Of a DNA stretch of 64,000 nucleotides, positions 7,337 through 17,112 are shown piece by piece. The stretch's first letter is position 1; each line of letters opens with the position of its first letter. The notes under the pieces are model-generated. The model was not told the DNA's origin. It saw only the letters and a program-made list of their open reading frames with translations, and made no database searches. A program made the translations under genes and the position numbers. Source of the DNA: Acidobacteriota bacterium (GTDB lineage Bacteria > Acidobacteriota > Thermoanaerobaculia > Thermoanaerobaculales > Sulfomarinibacteraceae); the NCBI GenBank assembly GCA_022340665.1, contig JAJDNM010000132.1, forward strand, positions 1-64,000, read 5' to 3'.

Positions 7337-8593
7337 ATGAAGAAAATCCTGATCGTGATCGGTGTGCTCGCGGTGCTCGGGGTGGTCGTCTGGGCGAGCC
7401 TGCGCGATGCGGGTCCTCGCGGCACCGAGGTCGAGGTGCAGGCGACAGAAAAGCGAACAATCTCGTCGCGCGTCAAGGCGACCGGAGAGATCACGCCGGA
7501 GAAGCGGGTCGAGATTTCGGCCAAGGTAGTGGGCGAGATCATCAACCTGCCGGTGGTCGAAGGACAGGAGGTCCACACAGGGCAGCTCCTGCTCGAGATC
7601 GAGCGCGATATCTACGAAGCCGCCCGTGACCAGGCGCGAGCGGCCCTCCGCCAGGCCGAGGTATCGGTCCGACGCCAGGAGGTGCAGCTCGCCGACGCGC
7701 GCCGCAATTTTCACCGCACCCAGGAGCTGATCGCGGACGGGTTGGTGAGTCAGGAAGCACTCGACGCTGCTCAACTCGCCGTCGATACGGCGACGGTCGA
7801 GCTCGAGGCCCAGCAGCACGCCGTTGAACAATATCGATCGGCCCTGCAACGCACCCAGGACGACCTCGCGAGAACCACCATCCGCTCGCCAATGGACGGC
7901 ACCCTCATCCAGCTCAACGCCGAACAGGGCGAGACGGTAGTGCCCGGCTCGACCAACCTCCCGGGCTCGGTCATCATGACGATCGCCGACATGTCGGTGC
8001 TGCTGGCCGAGGTCGACGTCAGCGAGGTGGACGTGGTCAACGTGGCCCTCGAACAGAAGGCCGAGGTCAAGGTCGACGCTCTCGGCACCGAGCATCAGGA
8101 GGGACGGGTGGTCGAGATCGCGACCTCCGGCCGGCGAGATCCGGCCCAGGGCACCATTCGCTTCAGGGTCAAGGTTGCCCTCGACGACCCCGATCCGGCG
8201 CTGCGCCCGGCGATGACCGCCAAGGTGGACATCCTCACTGCGACCAGCGAGAACGCGATCACCGCGCCGATTCAGGCGGTCGTCAAGAGGACCCTCGACG
8301 ACGAAGGCGAAGAGCTCGAGGGATCGGCGGCCAAGGGAGTCGAGGAATCCGACGTGGTTTACGTCATCAAGGACAACGAGGCCACCGTTCGCACGGTCGA
8401 GACGGGCGTGTCCGACGAGCTTCACGTCGAAATCATCGACGGCCTGACGGAAGGCGAAGAGGTCATTGTCGGCCCCTACCGCACACTCAAGAACCTCCAC
8501 GCTGGAGACGCCGTCAAGAGAGAAGAAAAGAAGGACGGCAAGGACGAAGGAGATGACGAGGAGTCCGGTGGTGTCGAGGTGCGCGTCGACTGA
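7337..8593 (+). CDS. MacA/HlyD-type periplasmic adaptor protein
   Basis: A membrane-fusion subunit of a tripartite ABC efflux system, anchored by one N-terminal helix ([21 protein letters not shown]). It shows the biotinyl-lipoyl halves ([10 protein letters not shown] and [23 protein letters not shown]) and a long coiled-coil hairpin between them (about residues 95-180, [18 protein letters not shown]). A beta-barrel region follows ([21 protein letters not shown]). The C-terminal tail is Lys/Glu rich. Length about 418 is normal. A GTG at 7322 is an alternative start. It overlaps the ATPase gene by 1 bp. Confidence 0.92.
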   Translation: MKKILIVIGVLAVLGVVVWASLRDAGPRGTEVEVQATEKRTISSRVKATGEITPEKRVEISAKVVGEIINLPVVEGQEVHTGQLLLEIERDIYEAARDQARAALRQAEVSVRRQEVQLADARRNFHRTQELIADGLVSQEALDAAQLAVDTATVELEAQQHAVEQYRSALQRTQDDLARTTIRSPMDGTLIQLNAEQGETVVPGSTNLPGSVIMTIADMSVLLAEVDVSEVDVVNVALEQKAEVKVDALGTEHQEGRVVEIATSGRRDPAQGTIRFRVKVALDDPDPALRPAMTAKVDILTATSENAITAPIQAVVKRTLDDEGEELEGSAAKGVEESDVVYVIKDNEATVRTVETGVSDELHVEIIDGLTEGEEVIVGPYRTLKNLHAGDAVKREEKKDGKDEGDDEESGGVEVRVD

Positions 8594-9291
8594 TGCTGAT
8601 CACGATCTCGGCCCTGCGCAAGATCTACCACATGGGTGAGGTCGAGGTGCGGGCGCTCGACGGGGTTGATCTCGAGGTCGATGCCGGTGAATACCTGGCC
8701 ATCATGGGGCCGTCCGGCTCCGGCAAATCGACCCTGATGAACCTGATCGGCTGCCTCGACACACCCACCTCGGGCGATTACATCCTCAACCGCCAGCGAG
8801 TCTCGGACCTCGACGATGCCGAACTCGCCGAGATCCGAAACCACGAAATCGGCTTCGTGTTCCAGACCTTCAATCTGCTGTCCCGGGCAACGGCCCTCGC
8901 CAATGTCGAGCTGCCGCTGATCTACGCCCGGACCTCGGTCAAGGAGCGCCGCCAACGGGCCCAGGAAGCCCTCGAGAAAGTCGGGCTGGGGGATCGCGGC
9001 AAACACCAGCCGAACGAGCTGTCCGGAGGCCAACGGCAGCGCGTCGCGGTGGCGCGCGCATTGGTCAACAACCCGTCGATTCTGCTCGCCGACGAACCGA
9101 CTGGAAACCTCGATTCAAGGACCTCGGCCGAGATCATGGATCTTTTCGACGAGCTCAACAAGGGAGGGAATACTCTGGTGGTGGTAACCCACGAAGAGGA
9201 CATTGCCGCCCGCGCGCAGCGGATCGTGCGCCTGCTCGACGGCAAGATCGTGGTCGACGAGAAGGTCGGGAACTCGGGAGAGCCGTCGTGA
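8593..9291 (+). CDS. MacB/LolD-type ABC transporter ATP-binding protein
   Basis: A 232-residue ATPase subunit. It has Walker [10 protein letters not shown] (about 39-47), the Q-loop (VFQTFNLL), signature LSGGQRQR, Walker [14 protein letters not shown] and the H-loop VVVTHEE. The short length and the [18 protein letters not shown] region are typical of the MacB/LolD/FtsE-like exporter class. It is encoded between adaptor and permease with overlapping ends (1 bp upstream, 4 bp downstream), so the three form one transporter. ATPase and permease are separate polypeptides here, unlike E. coli MacB. Confidence 0.95.
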   Translation: MLITISALRKIYHMGEVEVRALDGVDLEVDAGEYLAIMGPSGSGKSTLMNLIGCLDTPTSGDYILNRQRVSDLDDAELAEIRNHEIGFVFQTFNLLSRATALANVELPLIYARTSVKERRQRAQEALEKVGLGDRGKHQPNELSGGQRQRVAVARALVNNPSILLADEPTGNLDSRTSAEIMDLFDELNKGGNTLVVVTHEEDIAARAQRIVRLLDGKIVVDEKVGNSGEPS

Positions 9292-10502
9292 TCTGGGACA
9301 ACCTCCTCATCGCCCTGCAGGCAATCCGCGCCAACAAGATGCGCTCGCTGCTGACAATGCTCGGCATCATCATCGGCGTGGCGGCCGTGATCGCGGTGGT
9401 TTCGATCGTGCAGGGGCTCAACTTCGTCATCGCGACCCAGTTCGAAGGGGTCGGCGTCACCTACATCATGGTCTTCCCACGGCAGGATCTGCAAGACCCG
9501 GATCTGGCCGGCCGCGAAGTCACCCTGACCTACGAAGATGGCCTCGCGATCATGGAACGCGCGACCGGCCTCGCGTACTTCAATCCAATATTTTTTCGCG
9601 GCGAGGTAACGAAGGCCGGAAGCCGACGCTACGCGACGATGTTGCTCGGGGTCGGTCCGTACCACCAGGAGGTGGCGAACCACTGGGTCGATCGGGGGCG
9701 GTTCTTCTCCGACCTCGACCTGCAACGTGCGGCGAGGGTCTGTCTGGTCGGCCAGGAAGTGATCGATGAGCTCGAGCTCGAAGAACCGGTTCTCGGCACC
9801 GACCTGATCGTCGGTTCCTCGGCCTTCACCATCATCGGCGTCATGGAGTACCAGGGAGAAATGCTGGGCCAGAATCAGGATGATTTTGTCCTCATTCCCA
9901 TCACCACGGCACGCGATATATATGGAGTCGAGGCCTTCAAGCAGCTCCGATTGGATTTCCAGGCCGAGAGTCCGGAAACCGTCGATCAGGCGCGAGATCA
10001 GATGACGGAGATTCTCCGCGAGCGCCACCGGCTTCCGGAAGGCATGAAGAATGACTTCCAAATTCTGCTGCAGGAGGAGCTCCTCGAAACCACCGGGGCA
10101 ATTCTCGGCACGATCACGTCGGTTGTCGCCGGCATCGTGTCGATCGCACTTCTGGTCGGCGGCATCGGCATCATGAACATCATGCTGGTATCGGTCACCG
10201 AGCGCACGCGGGAGATCGGAGTGCGCAAGGCAGTCGGTGCCCGCAAATCAGACATTCTGGTGCAGTTCCTGATCGAGGCTGTGACCATTTCGCTCTTCGG
10301 CGGGTTCATCGGCGTGCTCGCCGGCTGGGGGCTCGGGATCCTCGGGGCCAAGGCGATACCGGGCTTTCCGCCGGCCCACGTGCCCCTGTGGGCAGTCGCC
10401 CTCGGCTTCGGATTCGCGGCGCTGGTCGGCATCTTCTTCGGCACCTACCCGGCCGCGAAGGCCTCGGCCCTCGACCCGATCGAGGCGCTCCGCTATGAAT
10501 GA
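9288..10502 (+). CDS. MacB-like ABC transporter permease
   Basis: A 404-residue permease with GTG start overlapping the ATPase stop by 4 bp. The layout is a MacB_PCD N-terminal helix ([22 protein letters not shown]), a large periplasmic domain (about 50-265), and then the FtsX domain. The FtsX domain has three helices, including [37 protein letters not shown], here split as the helix followed by the conserved [12 protein letters not shown] loop. The C-terminus ends in the family signature [18 protein letters not shown]. It probably exports a peptide, lipid or small molecule with the adaptor and ATPase; substrate unknown. Confidence 0.94.
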   Translation: MIWDNLLIALQAIRANKMRSLLTMLGIIIGVAAVIAVVSIVQGLNFVIATQFEGVGVTYIMVFPRQDLQDPDLAGREVTLTYEDGLAIMERATGLAYFNPIFFRGEVTKAGSRRYATMLLGVGPYHQEVANHWVDRGRFFSDLDLQRAARVCLVGQEVIDELELEEPVLGTDLIVGSSAFTIIGVMEYQGEMLGQNQDDFVLIPITTARDIYGVEAFKQLRLDFQAESPETVDQARDQMTEILRERHRLPEGMKNDFQILLQEELLETTGAILGTITSVVAGIVSIALLVGGIGIMNIMLVSVTERTREIGVRKAVGARKSDILVQFLIEAVTISLFGGFIGVLAGWGLGILGAKAIPGFPPAHVPLWAVALGFGFAALVGIFFGTYPAAKASALDPIEALRYE

Positions 10503-10565
10503 GGAAAGCTGTCAGCAGTCAGCTCCCCAGCCCACCCGAGAGCGCTCAGTGGCATCGACGACACA

Positions 10566-10648
10566 GGTACCACTTTCACAATTGTTGCGCCGCGAGGGAG
10601 GCCTGATCCGGCAGGCACTGGCTGAGCAACAATTGTGAAGGTGGTACC
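10566..10648. repeat. Long near-perfect inverted repeat with GGTACC ends
   Basis: 23-bp arms at 10566-10588 (starting GGTACCACTTTCACAATTG) and 10626-10648 differ at one position when paired, around a 37-nt loop. The loop contains a smaller CCTG/CAGG pair. It lies between convergent permease and MCP genes. The length and perfection suggest a mobile palindromic unit (REP/MITE-like) or a strong bidirectional hairpin. No transposase gene is seen nearby. Confidence 0.7.
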
Positions 10649-10689
10649 CTGCACATCACTGCGAGAGGCGCCTCTCACCGAGCTTCAAT

Positions 10690-12651
10690 TCAATACGTAA
10701 ATCGTCCCACGATCTTTTTCAGCTCCTCGGCCATTCTCGCCAACTCGTCGCCGCGCTCGTGCGATGACGTGGAGGCAACCGCCGTCTGCTGCACGGCGGC
10801 CGCAATGCCTGCGATGCGCTCCGCAATCTCGCTCGATCCGGTGGCTGCCTCGGTCACGCTGTGAGCGATCTCTGCGGTGGTGGCCGTCTGCTCCTCGACA
10901 CCGCTCGCGATCGTCGTCTGAATATCGTGGATCTTGCGAATGATCCCCGAGATCTCCTCGGTTGCGTCCACCGCAACCTTGGTGTGGTTGCTGATGACCT
11001 CGGCGGTCGAGCTGATCTCTTCGGTCGCCTGCGCCGTCTGATTGGCCAGTTTTTTGACCTCATCCGCGACCACTGCAAAGCCCTTACCGGCCTCACCCGC
11101 GCGGGCCGCCTCGATGGTGGCGTTGAGCGCGAGAAGGTTGGTCTGCTCGGCGATGGCGTAGATTACCTTGACCATGTCACCGATGGTCGTGCCGCTTTCA
11201 TCGAGGCGGTCGAAGGTCGCCTTCGTCTCATCGGCGATCTCTACTGCCCGGGTTGCGACCTGAGCCGCCTCGGACGCGTTGGCCGCGATCTCCCGGGTGT
11301 TTGCGTTGAGCTCCTCGGTCGCCGTCGCCACGCTCTGGACGTTGGCAGACACCTGCTCGGCCGCGGCCGATACCATGCTCGCCTGGGTCGATGTTTCCTC
11401 GTTGGCCGACGCGATTTGCTGGGACAGGTTCCTCATCTCGTCGGATGAGCTCGACAGCAAACCCGCCTGAACGGCGAGCTGCTGGATGTCCTTCTGGATA
11501 CCGCCGGCGAAGACATTGAAACTCTCGCCCAATTGGCTGAGCTCATCCGCGCCGGTGATCTCGACCCTGCGCGTGAGATCCGCATCTCCCTCTGCGATGT
11601 CCTGGAACCGGTCGAGCAGCTTGCGGATCGGTCGCGTGATGATCCGCCGCGCGATCCAGACAATGAACCCGCTGATGCCGAGGATCGTCAGCAGGACAGC
11701 CAGGCCCGCCTTGAGTGCGCTCTGGCGAACCGGCCCGGAAATGACTTCGTCCGGCACGACAAGACCGAGGGTCCAGTCGATATACGGCGATTCAGACTTG
11801 ACCGGCGCCATCAGGATGAAGACGTCCTCGCCCTTCCAGGTGGCCCTGCTGCGGCTCCGGTCTCCCGAGAGGAGCCGGCTGCTGAGGTCCGAGAAGCCGA
11901 CGGTGTCCGGCACCAGCCCGTCAAGGTCTTTCAAGGTGGCTTCGATTTCAATATCTGCATCGGTGAAGTAGATGATTTCGCCCCGTTGATCGACCAGAAA
12001 AGCTGAGCCGGTGCCCGCGTATCGAACCTGTTCGACGAGTCCCGCGACAGTCGTCAGCAGGACATCCGCGCCGCCAACACCAAGAAGGGTGCCGTTCTGC
12101 AGGTACACCGTCGTCTGGATGACGACAGCCACCTCCCGTGTCAGAAGGTCGACCGTCGGCGAGGCAAGGTACAGCTTGTCCTCGCCGACTGCCTCGTGCC
12201 ACCAGGGACGATTCTTGACGAGGTACCCCTCCTCCTCCACCCGACCCTCCGGCATTTCGGGAATCCGGTTGGAGAAGTAGTCCTGGGTGTCCTCGTCGGC
12301 GAAAAAGACGGCTTTGACGGACGGGTCCTTCCCCACCAAGGCGTCGAAGTAGTCGATGATCGCTTCATAGTCCGGATCGCCGAACACCGGTGCGCGGTGT
12401 TCGGTGTAGCGTTCGAAATAATCGAGAATCGAGGGGTTGGAGAAGACGGCGTCGACCATCCTACCCCTGGTGGTGAAGAACGTCTCGATCTCCTGCGCCG
12501 TGCCCCCGACCACCTGTTCGACTTCAGTGTAGGTCTTCTGGCGCGTGATGTCGGCGTATTCGATCACGGTCACGACTCCGAGTATCGCCAGCGCGAGCGC
12601 AATCGAACCTCCGACGAACACAATTAATTTCTGCTGGATGTTGAGATGCAT
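10690..12651 (-). CDS. Methyl-accepting chemotaxis protein with dCache sensor
   Basis: A 653-residue transmembrane chemoreceptor. TM1 is at about residues 10-30. A periplasmic dCache-type sensor occupies 31-310 (NRPWWHEAV and [14 protein letters not shown] signatures). TM2 is at about 317-337, HAMP at 338-390 ([19 protein letters not shown]), then the cytoplasmic signalling coiled coil with the hairpin tip [20 protein letters not shown]. It lacks the C-terminal NWETF-like CheR/CheB docking pentapeptide and ends [17 protein letters not shown] precedes the start and a TACACT box lies at 12695-12700. It is divergent from cheA, its likely partner. Confidence 0.96.
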   Translation of the reverse strand: MHLNIQQKLIVFVGGSIALALAILGVVTVIEYADITRQKTYTEVEQVVGGTAQEIETFFTTRGRMVDAVFSNPSILDYFERYTEHRAPVFGDPDYEAIIDYFDALVGKDPSVKAVFFADEDTQDYFSNRIPEMPEGRVEEEGYLVKNRPWWHEAVGEDKLYLASPTVDLLTREVAVVIQTTVYLQNGTLLGVGGADVLLTTVAGLVEQVRYAGTGSAFLVDQRGEIIYFTDADIEIEATLKDLDGLVPDTVGFSDLSSRLLSGDRSRSRATWKGEDVFILMAPVKSESPYIDWTLGLVVPDEVISGPVRQSALKAGLAVLLTILGISGFIVWIARRIITRPIRKLLDRFQDIAEGDADLTRRVEITGADELSQLGESFNVFAGGIQKDIQQLAVQAGLLSSSSDEMRNLSQQIASANEETSTQASMVSAAAEQVSANVQSVATATEELNANTREIAANASEAAQVATRAVEIADETKATFDRLDESGTTIGDMVKVIYAIAEQTNLLALNATIEAARAGEAGKGFAVVADEVKKLANQTAQATEEISSTAEVISNHTKVAVDATEEISGIIRKIHDIQTTIASGVEEQTATTAEIAHSVTEAATGSSEIAERIAGIAAAVQQTAVASTSSHERGDELARMAEELKKIVGRFTY

Positions 12652-12733
12652 GCTCTGAAACCCCCCTCAAAGCGCCCTGCGAGTCCTCAATAAAAGTGTA
12701 CCGCACAGGTCATCAGGGCGTGTGCAGCCGATC

Positions 12734-12779
12734 ATCGGGCGGGCGGCAATTCCGAAATCCGAAATCCGAAATCCCTAAT
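12734..12779. repeat. Single-arm GGGCGGGCGG plus CCGAAAT-unit repeat
   Basis: A G-rich core (ATCGGGCGGGCGG) is followed by tandem TCCGAAA units in the divergent gap between the MCP gene and cheA. Only one arm of the usual hairpin form is visible. Confidence 0.5.
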
Positions 12780-12877
12780 GGGTGAATGGATGGGGTGCAT
12801 ACAGCTGCTATTCTGGATGTCAGGGCAAATCGGGGCCGCATCGAGCGACCCACGGCGCCTTATCGTGGAGTGCATGC

Positions 12878-15184
12878 ATGGGTGGTATGGACGCGATCAT
12901 CGCCGAGTTCCTTGCCGAGAGCGTCGAAAACCTCGACCAGATCGACAAGGATTTGGTGAACCTCGAGAAAAACCCATCGGATCGGGAGACGTACGGGCGG
13001 ATCTTTCGCACCATTCACACGATCAAGGGCACCTGCGGATTCCTCGCCTTCGGAACCCTTGAATCGGTCACCCACGTGGGCGAATCCCTGCTTGGTAGCC
13101 TTCGCGACGCAGAGATCGAGCTGACGCCCGAAATCACCACCGATCTGCTGGCGATGATCGACGCCGTGCGAGCGATCCTCGCCAACATCGATGCGACGGG
13201 CAGCGAAGGCGACGAGGATTACAGCCTCCTGATCGGCCGCCTCGAGAGCCACGACCGGACAGCCGAGGAACAAGAATCACGGCCGGAAACCGGCGCGAAA
13301 AAGTCCGCAAAACCCAGGACTGGCGGCAAGAAGCCGGCCGCGGCCGCGAAGGCGAAAAAGAAGACTACGACTCAGAAATCCGGATCGACCAAGAAGAAAC
13401 CCGCGGCATCAACCGAAGCTGAATCGGTCTCGAAAACCGGCACGGACGATCCGGAAGCAGATCGGGAGGAGCTCGAGCTGACTTCGACGCCGACCATGGC
13501 CGAGAGCAATATCCGCGTCGACGTGCGGGTCCTCGACCACCTCATGAATCTGGTCGGCGAGCTCGTGCTCGCCCGAAATCAGCTCGTCCAGCACCCCACC
13601 GCATCGGCGGATCCCAACCTCGCCTCTTCCTCGCAGCGGCTCGATCGCGTCACCAGCGAACTCCAGGAAGCGGTGATGCGCACCCGCATGCAGCCGATCA
13701 GCTCCATCTGGCGCAAGCTGCCTCGTTTCACCCGCGACCTCGCCATGAGCTTCGGAAAACAGGTGGAAATCACGATGGAGGGCGAGGAGACCGACCTCGA
13801 CAAGAGCGTCATCGAGGCGATCAAGGGATCCCTCCTCCACCTCGTCCGCAATTCGATCGACCACGGAATCGAAAGTCCGGAGACGCGCGAGTACCTCGGC
13901 AAACCACCCGCGGGGAATCTGCGGCTGCGCGCTCACCACGAGGGCGGAAATGTCGTCATCGAGGTGCGTGATGACGGTGGCGGCCTCGATCACGAAGGAA
14001 TCCTCGCCCGCGCGGTGACGGCCGGCCTGGTGACTGAAGAGGAGGGTGGCAGGCTCAGCCAGCCGGAGATTGAATCCCTCATCTTTCGACCTGGCTTTTC
14101 AACCGCCTCCGAGGTCACCAACGTCTCGGGGCGCGGAGTCGGGCTCGACGTCGTTCGCGCAAATGTCGAGAGCATGGGCGGAACCATCGAGATTCAGAGT
14201 GAAACCGGCAAGTCGACGACCTTCAGGCTCAAGATTCCGCTGACGCTCGCCATCGTCTCGGTGCTCCTGGTCCGCTCGGGTCGACATCAGATCGCAATTC
14301 CACAGGCAAGCGTGATCGAGCTCATCCGTCTCGATGAGCGCGGAGAAGATCCGGGTATCGAGGATCTCGGCGGCGTCCCGGTCTATCGCCTGCGAGGCAA
14401 TCTCCTCCCGTTGGTATTCCTCGACCGGGAGCTCGGCGTCGGAACACGTGACGAGGACGAACGAAACGCAAATATCATCGTCCTCCAGGGCGACGACCGT
14501 CAGTTCGGGCTGGTGGTGAACGGCGTCAAGGATTCCCAGGAAATCGTGGTCAAGCCTCTCGGAAACCTGCTATCCGGGCTCCCCTTTGCCGGCGCCACGA
14601 TCCTCGGAAACGGAAGAATCGCACTCATCCTGGACATCTTCCGCCTCGGACTGGCCGCAGGCGTGGTTTCTGAAACCCGCGCCCACACAACGTCTACCCT
14701 GTTATCCGAGGCTGTCAGAGAAAGGAAGAAGACCGAACGTCTCGTCTTTCTCCACGGCGAAGGCGGTGAACGACTGGCTCTCGATTTCAATCTCGTGAAC
14801 CGGCTGGAGAACTTCCCACGCGCATCGCTCGAGCAGGTTGGCGATCGGCTGGTCGTCCAGTACGGCGGCGAGATCCTCCAACTCGTCGATATCCAGGGCA
14901 CTCTGCCTGAGAGGCGTAGCCAGGCGCGGGACAGGTCCATCCGGTTGCTGGACGAGACCGTGCCGGTCGTCGTCTGCACCGTGAAGGGTCGCCATGTCGG
15001 GCTGTTGGCTCACCGCATCGTTGACATCGTCGATGAAGACCTCAAGGCACGACAGCCGGGCAGTCGCACCGGAGTCCAGAGCTGCGCGGTCGTCAGAGAC
15101 CGCATCACTGAAATTCTCGACCTCGAAGCCCTCATACAGCTCTCCGATCCCGAGTTCTTCGAACGACCGAGCGGCCGGGAGTGA
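12878..15184 (+). CDS. cheA: Chemotaxis histidine kinase CheA, without P2 and with two CheW-like domains
   Basis: A 768-residue kinase that phosphorylates CheY and CheB in response to receptors. Hpt domain at residues 1-105 with phospho-acceptor His47 (RTIHTIKGTCGF). A Lys/Ala-rich linker (about 125-205) stands where P2 normally lies. P3 dimerisation follows (VLDHLMNLVGELVLARNQL), then the HATPase domain (HLVRNSIDHGIE, DDGGGL, GRGVGLDVV) and a CheW-like P5 domain (about 465-600). A second CheW-like segment runs to the C-terminus (about 610-760). Start at 12878 is supported by GGAG 7 nt upstream. It heads cheA-cheW-cheY-cheB-cheR. Confidence 0.96.
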   Translation: MGGMDAIIAEFLAESVENLDQIDKDLVNLEKNPSDRETYGRIFRTIHTIKGTCGFLAFGTLESVTHVGESLLGSLRDAEIELTPEITTDLLAMIDAVRAILANIDATGSEGDEDYSLLIGRLESHDRTAEEQESRPETGAKKSAKPRTGGKKPAAAAKAKKKTTTQKSGSTKKKPAASTEAESVSKTGTDDPEADREELELTSTPTMAESNIRVDVRVLDHLMNLVGELVLARNQLVQHPTASADPNLASSSQRLDRVTSELQEAVMRTRMQPISSIWRKLPRFTRDLAMSFGKQVEITMEGEETDLDKSVIEAIKGSLLHLVRNSIDHGIESPETREYLGKPPAGNLRLRAHHEGGNVVIEVRDDGGGLDHEGILARAVTAGLVTEEEGGRLSQPEIESLIFRPGFSTASEVTNVSGRGVGLDVVRANVESMGGTIEIQSETGKSTTFRLKIPLTLAIVSVLLVRSGRHQIAIPQASVIELIRLDERGEDPGIEDLGGVPVYRLRGNLLPLVFLDRELGVGTRDEDERNANIIVLQGDDRQFGLVVNGVKDSQEIVVKPLGNLLSGLPFAGATILGNGRIALILDIFRLGLAAGVVSETRAHTTSTLLSEAVRERKKTERLVFLHGEGGERLALDFNLVNRLENFPRASLEQVGDRLVVQYGGEILQLVDIQGTLPERRSQARDRSIRLLDETVPVVVCTVKGRHVGLLAHRIVDIVDEDLKARQPGSRTGVQSCAVVRDRITEILDLEALIQLSDPEFFERPSGRE

Positions 15185-15186
15185 AA

Positions 15187-15633
15187 ATGCATCGACAGTT
15201 CTGCACCTTTCACGTCGGTGATCTTTTTCTCGGCATCGAGGTCAACAATGTGCAGGAAGTGCTTCGCGGATGTGAGATCACCCCGGTTCCTGCCGCACCG
15301 CCGGAAATCCGCGGTCTGATCAACTTGCGCGGCCAGATCGTGCCTGCAATCAATCTGAGAACGCGGTTCGGAATCGAAAAGAGCGCTGATGGACCGTTTA
15401 CGGTGCTCGTGCTCGACACCGGCACGGAACCCCTCAGCTTCGTGGTCGATCGCGCTGGCGAAGTTGTTGAGGTCGACGAAGAGAGCTTCGAACAGCCGCC
15501 GGACACTCTCACTGGGGAGCCGAGGCGTCTCATTCAGGGTGCTCACAAGCTGGAAGACTCGTTGTTGTTGGTGCTCGACCTCGAGCACGCGGTCACAATA
15601 AAGATTGACGGCTCCAGAGAGAAGGAAAAGTGA
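15187..15633 (+). CDS. cheW: CheW coupling protein
   Basis: A 148-residue adaptor that links receptors to CheA. It is a single CheW domain (FCTFHVGDLFLGIEVNNVQEVL, then the conserved PAAPPEIRGLINLRGQIVPAINL), with no other domain. ATG at 15187 is chosen over the in-frame GTG at 15181 because GGAG at 15178-15181 is well spaced for it. It starts 2 nt after the cheA stop. Confidence 0.95.
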   Translation: MHRQFCTFHVGDLFLGIEVNNVQEVLRGCEITPVPAAPPEIRGLINLRGQIVPAINLRTRFGIEKSADGPFTVLVLDTGTEPLSFVVDRAGEVVEVDEESFEQPPDTLTGEPRRLIQGAHKLEDSLLLVLDLEHAVTIKIDGSREKEK

Positions 15634-15676
15634 GAACTTTCAGTACGCAACGAACTTGCAGAGTTCGGGAGTGGTC

Positions 15677-16048
15677 GTGCGGGCGCTGGTGATCGAGGAC
15701 TCGCGAGCGATGAGATCGATCCTTGGTGAGATCCTCGGTGATGTCGGGTTCGAGTCCGTGATGGCGGCCGACGCCGAAGATGCGCTGGCCGGCCTCGAGG
15801 ACGACCACGCCTATGATTTTGCGCTGGTGGACTGGAATCTCCCCGGGATGAGCGGGCTCGAACTCGTGCAACAAATCCGCAATCGAGCGGAAATGAACGA
15901 TATCCGGCTCATGATGGTGACCACCGAAACCGAGCGCGCACGGGTCCAGGAAGCGCTCGATGCGGGCGCGGACGAGTACATCATGAAGCCGTTCGACAAA
16001 GAGATGCTCCTGGAGAAGCTGATTCTCCTCGGTATCGAGGTCGGTTGA
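15677..16048 (+). CDS. cheY: CheY-like response regulator
   Basis: A 123-residue stand-alone receiver domain with GTG start set by GGGAG at 15667-15671. It shows the acidic pair (VIEDSRAM), phospho-acceptor Asp in FALVDWNLPGMSG, the Thr switch (MMVTTET) and Lys (YIMKPFDKE). It is phosphorylated by CheA and would signal to a motor or other output, but no flagellar or pilus gene is in the window. It is cytoplasmic and overlaps the region upstream of cheB. Confidence 0.93.
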   Translation: MRALVIEDSRAMRSILGEILGDVGFESVMAADAEDALAGLEDDHAYDFALVDWNLPGMSGLELVQQIRNRAEMNDIRLMMVTTETERARVQEALDAGADEYIMKPFDKEMLLEKLILLGIEVG

Positions 16049-16056
16049 GCCGCCGC

Positions 16057-17112
16057 ATGAACGCAATTCGCATCCTGGTTGTCGATGATGCCGTGGTGGC
16101 GCGCCGGATCATCTCCGACATCCTCGTCGCCGAGGACGATTTCGAGGTGGTTGGAACCGCACCGAATGGAAGACTCGCGCTGGAAAAGATCGCCAGGCTC
16201 AAGCCGGACATCGTCACCCTCGATATCGACATGCCGGAGCTCGACGGCATGGAAACCCTCTCCGCGATCCGATCCGATCACCCTGAGGTTCGGGTCATCA
16301 TGGTCTCCAGCCACACCCGACGAGGCGCCGCCATAACCGTCGATGCTCTTTTTGCAGGAGCAGCCGACTACGTCACCAAGGCCCAGGGCGCCAACACCTA
16401 CGAGGAGGCGCGGACCGTCCTCCGCGAACAGCTGGCACCCAAGATTCGAGCCATCGTTTCGCGAACCGGTTCGGCCTCCAGGAAGGTCTCCGCGGCACAC
16501 GCCTCCTTCGCGCCGCCAACCGACGCCGAACCTATCGAGGTCGTGGTCATCGGTTCATCGACGGGTGGCCCGAACGCGCTGACGACGATTCTCAAGGCGA
16601 TTCCGGCCGATTTCCCGGTACCGGTTCTCATCGTCCAGCACCTGCCCGAGAACTTCACCACCTTCCTTGCCAAACGCCTCGACGCCGCGTGTGCCTTGCC
16701 GGTTCGTGAGGCGAGCAAAGGGGCGTCGGTCGAGGCCGGCACGGTGTGGATCGCACCCGGAAACCTCCACCTCGAAACGCAATCCACCGACCGAGGCATC
16801 AGGCTCTCCACCAACGACGGTCCCCTGGTGAACTCCTGCAGACCCGCAGCCGATATTCTGTTTCAAGCCGCAGCAGAGTGTTACGGCCCTTCCGTCCTCG
16901 CCGTGGTCCTGACCGGCATGGGACAGGACGGCCTCGACGGATGCCGTGCGATCTCCGCCGCGGGCGGACGGGTCATTGTCCAGGACCGCGACAGCAGTGT
17001 CGTCTGGGGCATGCCCGGACAGGTAGCCGGTGCCGGACTGGCGGAGTCCGTACTCCCAGTGACCGACATCGGAGCAGAGATTGTGCGCCGGGTGAAAGAC
17101 TCGCGACGATGA
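16057..17112 (+). CDS. cheB: CheB protein-glutamate methylesterase/glutaminase
   Basis: A 351-residue receptor methylesterase. The N-terminal receiver has phospho-acceptor Asp56 (DIVTLDIDMPELDGM), followed by a linker. The C-terminal esterase domain carries the catalytic Ser in VVIGSSTGGPNALTT, His in IVQHLPENFTTFLA and Asp in LTGMGQDGLDGC. ATG at 16057 is used; a TTG at 16045 that overlaps the cheY stop is possible. Its stop overlaps the cheR start (ATGA). It works opposite CheR to set adaptation. Confidence 0.95.
   Translation: MNAIRILVVDDAVVARRIISDILVAEDDFEVVGTAPNGRLALEKIARLKPDIVTLDIDMPELDGMETLSAIRSDHPEVRVIMVSSHTRRGAAITVDALFAGAADYVTKAQGANTYEEARTVLREQLAPKIRAIVSRTGSASRKVSAAHASFAPPTDAEPIEVVVIGSSTGGPNALTTILKAIPADFPVPVLIVQHLPENFTTFLAKRLDAACALPVREASKGASVEAGTVWIAPGNLHLETQSTDRGIRLSTNDGPLVNSCRPAADILFQAAAECYGPSVLAVVLTGMGQDGLDGCRAISAAGGRVIVQDRDSSVVWGMPGQVAGAGLAESVLPVTDIGAEIVRRVKDSRR

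Noticed and set aside
7250-8500. 416-codon minus-strand frame opposite the MacA-type adaptor
   Set aside because: Shadow frame; the plus-strand adaptor has lipoyl and barrel motifs and is in an overlapping three-gene operon.
10589-10625. Loop of the GGTACC inverted repeat as a possible tRNA
   Set aside because: Only 37 nt between arms, no T-loop or anticodon stem; arms are too long and symmetric for a tRNA.
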